A stretch of 11,813 bases of DNA from Bacteroidales bacterium (GTDB lineage: Bacteria; Bacteroidota; Bacteroidia; Bacteroidales; JAADGE01). Both the position numbers and the translations under genes were made by a program. How positions within the stretch are numbered: position 1 is the stretch's first letter; every line of letters starts with the position of its first letter. The stretch covers positions 5,544 to 17,356 of the forward strand of contig JAOZMN010000020.1 in assembly GCA_029934265.1 (NCBI GenBank), in the 5' to 3' direction. Of this stretch, positions 6,336 to 11,813 are shown in pieces. Below the pieces are notes generated by a model that saw only the letters and a program-made list of their open reading frames with translations, did not search any database and was not told the DNA's origin.

Positions 6336-6920
6336 TTATTTTTTTTTTGAAAATGCTTTATATGCTCTGTTTACTGCATTGCAAAAAGCTCTCGATGAGA
6401 TTGTAGATGCAGTAATTGCATGAATTTCACCTCCGTCTTTTGTTACTTTCAGTTCTTTTTCGCCGGGTTTTTTACCGTTGAATTGTAAACTCCAGTCAGA
6501 TTTCTTTTTTTCCATTTTATCTCCGAGTCCGGGTGTTTCTTTATGTTCCAAAACAGAAATATTATGTATTGTTCCGTCGGTTTCAAAACCTACCATTAGC
6601 CAAAATTGTCCGGAAAAACCGAGTTTTGTGTTTGCTTTTACGGCTATTCCTACCAATTTTCCTCCTTTTGAAGCAGGATAACATTCTAAACTATCGCCTT
6701 CAGATAATGCAACTTTATACATTTCGGCTATCGGATTTGCGGTTGTATCAAATTCAGGGACAACCATACCTATTGCTTTTTTCTTTTTTGCAAGTTTTGC
6801 TTTTTCAATAGGTCCTTTGGTAAATTCATAAACATAAGCAAGTGATGTTGCCGCTATTGCCGCTACAACAAATAATGTTATTACCATGTTTAAAAATGAT
6901 GATTCTTTTTTTGATGCCAT
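6336..6920 (-). CDS. rnfG: Rnf complex subunit RnfG (covalent FMN)
   Basis: 194 residues. One N-terminal membrane helix (about 11-31) anchors a periplasmic FMN-binding domain. HKETPGLGDKM at 126-136 is a family signature. The flavin attachment motif is ITASTISSRAF (169-179): by alignment with the usual TGAT-x-T/S-S form, Thr173 carries FMN through a phosphoester bond. The more common glycine and alanine before this threonine are Ala and Ser here (TAST), a mild variation that keeps the threonine. RnfG passes electrons between RnfD and the membrane iron-sulphur centre. Gap of 78 bases from rnfD, holding a 10-bp hairpin. Confidence 0.95.
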   Translation of the reverse strand: MASKKESSFLNMVITLFVVAAIAATSLAYVYEFTKGPIEKAKLAKKKKAIGMVVPEFDTTANPIAEMYKVALSEGDSLECYPASKGGKLVGIAVKANTKLGFSGQFWLMVGFETDGTIHNISVLEHKETPGLGDKMEKKKSDWSLQFNGKKPGEKELKVTKDGGEIHAITASTISSRAFCNAVNRAYKAFSKKK

Positions 6921-6942
6921 TGTGAATTAATTAGAAATTAAG

Positions 6943-6967
6943 AATTTATAATCCTTAATTATAAATT
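6943..6967. repeat. Hairpin in the rnfD-rnfG gap
   Basis: AATTTATAAT (6943-6952) and ATTATAAATT (6958-6967) pair perfectly around CCTTA. All stem pairs are A-T and no T-run follows on the minus strand, so a terminator is unlikely. It might affect processing or stability of the rnf message, or be chance in AT-rich DNA. Confidence 0.4.
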
Positions 6968-6998
6968 TTTAGATATTTTTTATTATAAATCATTATAA

Positions 6999-8018
6999 TT
7001 ATTCAGACTTTTTTTTAGCAACTTCCCCAAACCTTTTTGGTTTAAAATACATATTAATAAGCGGAACAAAAGCGTTCATTATCAGTATTGCAAAGGACAT
7101 ACCTTCGGGAAATGCTCCGAAAATACGAATAACTATTGTCAGCAAGCCTATTCCTACACCGAAAATCAACATTCCGCTTTTACTCATAGGTGATGATACA
7201 TAATCGGTTGCCATAAATATTGCTCCGAGAAGCATACCGCCGGTTAATAAATGAAAAACAGGGTCGGCATAAAGATTTGAATTTACAAGCCATAAAATAC
7301 CTGAAAGTATTGTTGCAGAACCAAGTACAGCTACCGGTATATGCCAAGTTATTATTTTTTTCATCAGCATATATATAAGTCCGATAATTAATGCTATTGC
7401 ACTGACCTCTCCAAGAGAACCGCCCATATTTCCAATAAGCATTTGCATATAATTTATCGGCATATCAGCATTTTGAAGTATTGTATCAACAGTTTCTTTA
7501 TTTCTGATACCCTCTTGTAAAAGTGCCAATGGTGTTGCTCCGGAAGTTACGTCTGTGTATCCTGCAAATCCGTCTGTAAGTGCTACTGCTTTGGGCCAGC
7601 TTGTCATCTGTACAGGAAACGAAATCAGTAAGAAAACACGACCTACAAGTGCGGGATTGAAAACGTTGTTTCCCAGTCCGCCAAATGATACTTTACCTAC
7701 TCCGATTGCTACAAACGCACCGATTAAAATTATCCATATCGGTAAATTACTCGGAACATTAAAGGCTAATAATAAGCCTGTTATTATTGCCGAACCGTCT
7801 GTTAATGTTGGTTCTTTTTTTAGTAAAAAACGAGTAAGCAGATACTCGAAAGCTACACAAGCAAGTATTGAAGTCATTGTTACAACTATTGCTCCAAGCC
7901 CGAAAAAATAAACGGACACCAAAAGTGCAGGTAATAGTGCAATTATTACTCCGTACATCAGTTTTGTTACTGAATTTGTGCCAAGTTGGTGTGGTGATGG
8001 TGATACTATTAGTTTCAT
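6999..8018 (-). CDS. rnfD: Rnf complex subunit RnfD (membrane, covalent FMN)
   Basis: 339 residues with roughly ten hydrophobic segments; homologous to NqrB. SPSPHQ at 6-11 is the usual start. LTDGSAIITGLLLAFN (72-87) and FGGLGNNVFNPALVGR (112-127) are the flavin and quinone-site-like signatures of the RnfD/NqrB family. SGAT at 159-162 gives Thr162 as the covalent FMN site. FMATDYVSSP near 268-277 is also typical. It lies 44 bases after the broken PIN toxin gene, while in ordinary operons it follows rnfC directly, so its translation now depends on a message that carries the cassette or on an unseen internal promoter. Confidence 0.96.
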   Translation of the reverse strand: MKLIVSPSPHQLGTNSVTKLMYGVIIALLPALLVSVYFFGLGAIVVTMTSILACVAFEYLLTRFLLKKEPTLTDGSAIITGLLLAFNVPSNLPIWIILIGAFVAIGVGKVSFGGLGNNVFNPALVGRVFLLISFPVQMTSWPKAVALTDGFAGYTDVTSGATPLALLQEGIRNKETVDTILQNADMPINYMQMLIGNMGGSLGEVSAIALIIGLIYMLMKKIITWHIPVAVLGSATILSGILWLVNSNLYADPVFHLLTGGMLLGAIFMATDYVSSPMSKSGMLIFGVGIGLLTIVIRIFGAFPEGMSFAILIMNAFVPLINMYFKPKRFGEVAKKKSE

Positions 8019-8062
8019 TTGTATTTTTTTTTGACTTAGACTTTGTCCTGTTTCTAATATTA

Positions 8063-8466
8063 TTAAAGTATTGTTATTTTTAAGTCAGTATATTTTTTAA
8101 TTTTCTTGAAATCAACTTTATTATATGTAATTAATTCATCACAAAATTCTTCTGCTATTGCAGTATGTATGCAGTCATTTATGTTTTTGAAATTTGTTTT
8201 TTTGCATAATTTTACTGCCCTATCAAAATGTAACTTATTGTAATTTATAATTTCATTGCTTGATAATTTTTCTATAGTATTTTCAATTAACTTAATAGGA
8301 ATTTTTAGTTTTCCTAATACAAAAAGAGTTTCTTGCATAGCAAGAACGAAATAAAAATCTTTTTATTCTTTATTGCATCTTCAAAAATTAAACTTGAATA
8401 TTCATATTTTTGAATATCCTGAACTACTATCGAATTTATAATTACGTCCGTATCAAAGTATAACAT
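8063..8466 (-). pseudogene. PIN-domain (VapC-like) toxin, broken by one frameshift
   Basis: Read from ATG 8466 the frame opens MLYFDTDVIINS, the classic PIN start with catalytic Asp5, and runs about 41 codons to KIFISF before entering nonsense and a stop. A one-base shift near 8340-8350 resumes the fold in another frame: QETLFVLGKL (8338 onward), then NDCIHTAIAEE and DELITYNKVDF. These carry the other expected acidic residues (the Glu of QET, the Asp of NDC, the Asp of DEL). The pieces together give about 134 residues, the normal VapC length. VapC toxins are RNases held by their antitoxin. The first 14 bases overlap the antitoxin gene end. No slippery heptamer is apparent, so I favour a true mutation or a sequencing error over programmed shifting. 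Confidence 0.75.
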
Positions 8467-8743
8467 CGTTCATTTCATTTGCGAGTTCAGAAATATTAAT
8501 CTTAGGGTCTATTTTTATATTATATTTTTTTGTTTCTTTCATTAATTCTCGAAAATCGCTTAATCGTTTCGCCCACAATTCATCGTCTTCTTTTTTTTCT
8601 TCAGACTTTTTAGCATTAGAAATTAATAAATTCTCTATAAATTTTTCTATATCAGAAATTTTATTTTTCTTAATTTTTTCGTAGTTTAAAAAAAAACCTG
8701 TTTTTTCTCCAGTAGAACTATATGTGTAATTTATTATTTCCAT
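8453..8743 (-). CDS. Probable antitoxin partner of the PIN toxin
   Basis: 96 residues. I do not recognise a named family. The N-terminal part (INYTYSSTGEKTGFFLNYEKI) looks like a short beta-rich dimerisation/DNA-binding segment; the middle (about 41-70) is very rich in Glu, Lys and Asp (SEEKKEDDELW) and helical; the end (INISELANEMND) is a short helix of the kind that often plugs the toxin active site. The role is inferred mainly from position: small, directly before and overlapping the VapC-like gene by 14 bases, the standard antitoxin-toxin order. It starts 20 bases after rnfC on the same strand, inside the rnf operon. Confidence 0.7.
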   Translation of the reverse strand: MEIINYTYSSTGEKTGFFLNYEKIKKNKISDIEKFIENLLISNAKKSEEKKEDDELWAKRLSDFRELMKETKKYNIKIDPKINISELANEMNDVIL

Positions 8744-8763
8744 AATTTTAATTATTAACTTAT

Positions 8764-10092
8764 TTACTTCCTTGCTCGCATCATAGCCCCAACTCTTCCT
8801 TTCCCAAGTCGAATATAGTCAAGCAATGGTCTGTCGGACGGACAAACAAAACTACACGAACCGCATTCTATGCAATCCATAACTCGTTCTTTTTCTTCAC
8901 GTTCGTACATATCTTTTTGAGTTAAAGTCATAAGTAAATACGGCTCTAATCCCATAGGACAAACTGTTACGCATTTCGAGCAACGGATACACGGTTGTAC
9001 CTCTCGTCTTTTTGCTTCTGTATCGGGCATTATCAGTATTCCGGAAGTCCCTTTTGCAACGGGAGCATCAAGTGTGTTTAATGCTTTGCCCATCATCGGT
9101 CCACCGCTTATTACTTTTCCTGTATCTTCGGGAAGTCCACCGGCAGCTTCTATCAAATTGGAAGTTGGCGTGCCTATTCGCACCATTAAATTTACCGGAT
9201 TTTTAACAGATTTACCGGTAACTGTTACTATTCTTTCAAAAAGTGGTTTGTTTTTTTGTACCGCTTCGTAAACAGCAAAAGCCGTTCCTACATTATGGAC
9301 TACCGCACCGACTTCTATTGGCAATTTCCCGGACGGAACTTGTCGCTTTATTACTGCATCTATCAGTTGTTTTTCTCCTCCTTGCGGATATTGTACTTTT
9401 AAGGGTACTACTGAAATTTCACTATCACTTGCAGTTAGTTTAGTAAGATGTTCTATTGCATCAGGTTTATTATTTTCGATACCGATTATTGCTTCTTTAA
9501 TTTTTAGTGCTTTCATCAGTATTTTAACACCAACAAGCATTTCTTTACCTTTTTCGAGCATTAAACGGTGGTCGGCTGTAAGGTATGGCTCGCATTCTAC
9601 TCCGTTTAGTATCAAGACTTTTGCAGTCATATCGTCCGGCGGTCGTAATTTTACGTGCGATGGAAATGTTGCACCTCCAAGTCCGACGATTCCGCATTCT
9701 TTTACTCTTGCGATAATTTCTTCTGAAGAAAGTGTAATTTTGCTTATTAAATCGGGTGTTTTGTCTATTGTTTCTAACCATTCATCGCCTTCGACTTTTA
9801 TAATTACAGCTTGACGTTTGTATCCGCTTGTATCAAGTACGTTTTCGATTTTGAAAACCTTACCGGATACCGGCGAGTGTATATTTGCTGAAATAAAACC
9901 TCCTGATTCAGCAAGTAATTGACCAACTTTTACTTCTTCGTTTCGTTTTACTTTTACTTTTGCAGGTGCTCCAATATGCTGTGATACCGGCACTGAAACA
10001 ATTTCAGGTATCGATAAAACTTCAATTTTTTTATTTGCTGATAATTTATTTTCCGGCGGATGAACGCCTCCGAGTGAGAATGTTTTTGCCAT
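8764..10092 (-). CDS. rnfC: Rnf complex subunit RnfC (NADH/FMN, two 4Fe-4S clusters)
   Basis: 442 residues, within the usual range for forms without the long Ala/Lys repeat tail. It is the peripheral cytoplasmic subunit that exchanges electrons with NAD(H). Order seen: N-terminal GGVHPPE (8-14) and a barrel-sandwich part with SANIHSPVSGKV (68-79); the Rossmann-like FMN/NADH part with GLGGATFPSHVK (137-148) and NGVECEPYLTAD (163-174); a SLBB-like segment (about 285-340); then two ferredoxin clusters, Cys368-371-374-378 and Cys407-410-413-417. All eight cysteines are present. Usually rnfB lies just before it; here the HNH gene ends 15 bases upstream instead. The toxin-antitoxin pair follows 20 bases downstream. 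Confidence 0.97.
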   Translation of the reverse strand: MAKTFSLGGVHPPENKLSANKKIEVLSIPEIVSVPVSQHIGAPAKVKVKRNEEVKVGQLLAESGGFISANIHSPVSGKVFKIENVLDTSGYKRQAVIIKVEGDEWLETIDKTPDLISKITLSSEEIIARVKECGIVGLGGATFPSHVKLRPPDDMTAKVLILNGVECEPYLTADHRLMLEKGKEMLVGVKILMKALKIKEAIIGIENNKPDAIEHLTKLTASDSEISVVPLKVQYPQGGEKQLIDAVIKRQVPSGKLPIEVGAVVHNVGTAFAVYEAVQKNKPLFERIVTVTGKSVKNPVNLMVRIGTPTSNLIEAAGGLPEDTGKVISGGPMMGKALNTLDAPVAKGTSGILIMPDTEAKRREVQPCIRCSKCVTVCPMGLEPYLLMTLTQKDMYEREEKERVMDCIECGSCSFVCPSDRPLLDYIRLGKGRVGAMMRARK

Positions 10093-10107
10093 CGTATATT
10101 AGTTTTA

Positions 10108-10914
10108 TTATTTCGTTTTTAAATAGGATTTTATCATTAATTGATATTGTCCTTTATCACTTTTAAAAGCTTTAATATTTTTTTCAGATTTTGTAATTTC
10201 TTTTTTTAAAGCCTTATACACAACTACTGGTGTTTTTGAAATAAGACTTTTATTTTTAAAAATATTATTACTTACAGTAGAAAAATTATCCTGAAAAAGC
10301 TTTAAGTACTCACGCCTTTTTTCTTGAAGTTCAGGTTTATTAAGTCCTAATACTTCTATTGTTTTTTTACCTTTTTCAGTTTTTCCATAAACGATATTTT
10401 TGTTAAAACCTAAATGTTCATCTGGCTCATCAAAATATGGATTAACAAGTAAAACGTCTTCATTATTTTCTAATTTCAGACTTTTATGATTTGCAATTCT
10501 TTTTGTTCCTTTTTTAATAGGGAATAAATTACCTTTATGCTTACGATTACATCTTTCACAACTAAATAATAAATTATTCCAGTTATAAGCTAACCAATAA
10601 TATCCTGGGTAATTCAATTTTTCGTCCCTTTCCTGTTTATACGAACCTTTAGGTCTAAAATGCTCAACATCTCCGTCTCCAAACATCAATTCATATTTTG
10701 TTTCACAATAAGCACACTTATTATTTTGGTCTGTTTTTAATTGTTCTTTTATTGTTGTTTTGTCAGCATATATTTTATTTTTAAACTTAAATTTCTGTTC
10801 TCCTGTCTTAAAATTATCTGGAAACTCATCATAGTCCAAACAATTTTTATTGTTTTCAGGAATACCCTTATCAATTAAAATTTTCGGTATCTTTGATTTA
10901 TTTAATTTTATCAT
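10108..10914 (-). CDS. HNH endonuclease-like protein, PtuB-type
   Basis: 268 residues from ATG 10914 (a GTG at 10920 is an in-frame alternative). The core has Cys67-x2-Cys70 (CAYC), then VEHFRPKG with Glu84-His85, then NNLLFSCERCNRKHKG with Cys119-x2-Cys122, Asn123 and His126. This is a zinc-bound HNH nuclease layout close to the TIGR02646/PtuB group found with AAA ATPases in Septu and in retron-linked defence. The gene overlaps the preceding ATPase gene by 17 bases, so translation is coupled and the proteins probably act as a complex. The C-terminal 120 residues are lysine-rich and unrecognised. By eye the gene is poorer in G and C than rnfC next to it, which fits acquisition. Antiphage function is inferred, not shown. 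Confidence 0.8.
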   Translation of the reverse strand: MIKLNKSKIPKILIDKGIPENNKNCLDYDEFPDNFKTGEQKFKFKNKIYADKTTIKEQLKTDQNNKCAYCETKYELMFGDGDVEHFRPKGSYKQERDEKLNYPGYYWLAYNWNNLLFSCERCNRKHKGNLFPIKKGTKRIANHKSLKLENNEDVLLVNPYFDEPDEHLGFNKNIVYGKTEKGKKTIEVLGLNKPELQEKRREYLKLFQDNFSTVSNNIFKNKSLISKTPVVVYKALKKEITKSEKNIKAFKSDKGQYQLMIKSYLKTK

Positions 10915-11813
10915 TGTCACCTGAATTTTTTAACATTTTCACTAATTGATTTAAGTCTGAATTTGCCTTGCGTTGTTCCTCTGTTTCACCAATAGGCAAA
11001 TATCCTAATTTTTGTTCAATTTCTGTTAAATTAACTTCATCTTTCGTTGGAATTGTTTCTTGACTTAGTATTTTTGTTCTTTTGTTTAATAATTCTGTAA
11101 TATGTGGCGACCTGCTACTCTCTAAATCAAATATTTCATTAGTGATAACTTGGTCTAATCTTAACTTGTCAATATCAGTTATCGGCTCGGAAACTTTTGT
11201 TTCACCCTCTTCTTTGTAAACTTTATAAAAAATAGCATCTTCGCTTGCTCCAAGTATCAAAACCGGGCTATGCGTACTTATAATAAATTGAACTCTCGGA
11301 AACCAGTCCCGCAATTTTTGCATTATTTTATATGCCCACTTTGGGTGAAGGAATAAATCTAATTCGTCTATTAAAACTGTACCTGAAAAATCTTCAAGTT
11401 TTGTAACCCAAGTTTGTGTTTGCGACATTCTCGAAACCATATCGGCAATTAGAGTAAGTACGCTTTTGTAACCATCTGCAAGTTGTGAAAACTCTATTGG
11501 CTTTCCATTTTTTTCTGTGAATTGTACTGCTTTTGTGCTAATGTCTTTTTCTATATCAACAGTTACATCATTATCTAACATATTGAGCAACATTTTGATT
11601 GCTTCTTTTAAGCTGATATGTGTAGTTTTTGTTTCAGGTTTACTTTTTTCTTCAAGTTCTTTATTATAAATTGAAATTATCCATTTAATAGGGTCTCTTA
11701 ATTTATATTTATTTGAAAATAAAGTCATAAATTCAAAACCTTCTTCTAAGCCTACACTCAAATTATTTCGGTTTACTCCATAAGCATAAATTTCAGGATT
11801 GTAAGCTATTGAT
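10898..11813 (-). CDS. AAA ATPase, PtuA/AAA_21-like, C-terminal part (cut by right window edge)
   Basis: 304 residues are visible; the frame is open to the window edge, so the start and the Walker A motif are missing. Seen in order: YAYGVNRNN, a conserved motif of AAA_21/OLD-like ATPases; a helical insert; FSQLADGYKSVLTLIADM, the ABC-type signature region; TVLIDELDLFLHPKW with Walker B; and FIISTHSPVLI, the H-loop. The tail after about residue 220 is charged. These are ABC-class ATPases of the overcoming-lysogenization/Septu kind; paired with the overlapping HNH gene they resemble PtuA-PtuB, where the ATPase regulates the nuclease. Without the N-terminus I cannot separate PtuA from related defence ATPases, nor say whether a reverse transcriptase or RNA of a retron lies upstream. 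Confidence 0.8.
   Translation of the reverse strand, partial: SIAYNPEIYAYGVNRNNLSVGLEEGFEFMTLFSNKYKLRDPIKWIISIYNKELEEKSKPETKTTHISLKEAIKMLLNMLDNDVTVDIEKDISTKAVQFTEKNGKPIEFSQLADGYKSVLTLIADMVSRMSQTQTWVTKLEDFSGTVLIDELDLFLHPKWAYKIMQKLRDWFPRVQFIISTHSPVLILGASEDAIFYKVYKEEGETKVSEPITDIDKLRLDQVITNEIFDLESSRSPHITELLNKRTKILSQETIPTKDEVNLTEIEQKLGYLPIGETEEQRKANSDLNQLVKMLKNSGDNDKIK

Noticed and set aside
7555..7911. Plus-strand 118-residue open frame opposite rnfD
   Set aside because: A shadow of rnfD; composition reflects the complementary codons of membrane segments, with no motifs.
8330..8360. Programmed ribosomal frameshift in the PIN toxin
   Set aside because: No standard slippery heptamer or clear downstream stimulator is visible, and toxins of this family are not known to use one.
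9545..9781. Minus-strand 78-residue basic open frame inside rnfC
   Set aside because: A shadow frame of the intact RnfC coding sequence, which has all its signature motifs.
1..11813. tRNA, rRNA, CRISPR array or prophage integration site
   Set aside because: No cloverleaf-like gene, no regularly spaced direct repeats and no integrase or att-like duplication were seen on either strand.

Overview
The window looks like chromosome of an AT-rich member of the Bacteroidota, probably Bacteroidales-like; I cannot name a genus. The support is: promoters of the Bacteroidota type (TTTG, 19-21 bases, TAnnTTTG; the one before rpmE2 is exact), almost no Shine-Dalgarno sequences, a GlsB-type N-acyltransferase typical of glycine-lipid-making Bacteroidota, a zinc-independent (type B) L31, and an Rnf gene set.

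Left part (1-2275, all minus strand): the N-terminal half of a MoxR AAA+ ATPase running off the left edge, a bidirectional-looking hairpin, a tiny Cys/His protein, then nadE and tdk as a two-gene unit (NAD synthesis, thymidine salvage). Middle (2276-4962, plus strand): rpmE2 with a clear promoter, then about 500 bases without an obvious gene. This stretch holds a 186-bp nearly palindromic element with 21-bp perfect terminal repeats framed by TTAA, a second block that folds well and may be an RNA or a decayed coding tail, and a strong terminator-like hairpin just before lipB. lipB (octanoyltransferase) and a glsB-like acyltransferase follow. A 33-bp perfect palindrome ends this block and separates it from the convergent Rnf operon.

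Right part (5056-11813, all minus strand, read right to left): an AAA ATPase (cut by the right edge), an HNH endonuclease-like protein, rnfC, a toxin-antitoxin pair, rnfD, rnfG, rnfE, rnfA. RnfC-D-G-E-A are five of the six subunits of the ion-pumping ferredoxin:NAD+ oxidoreductase. rnfB, normally directly before rnfC, is not there. Its place is taken by the ATPase-HNH pair, which resembles Septu/PtuAB or retron-associated defence effectors and ends only 15 bases before rnfC. Between rnfC and rnfD sits an antitoxin-like gene overlapping a PIN-domain (VapC-like) toxin whose frame is broken once.

So a housekeeping respiratory operon carries two accessory cassettes in line with it, one apparently decaying. 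This arrangement and the palindromic element are the most noteworthy points. No tRNA, rRNA or CRISPR array was seen.
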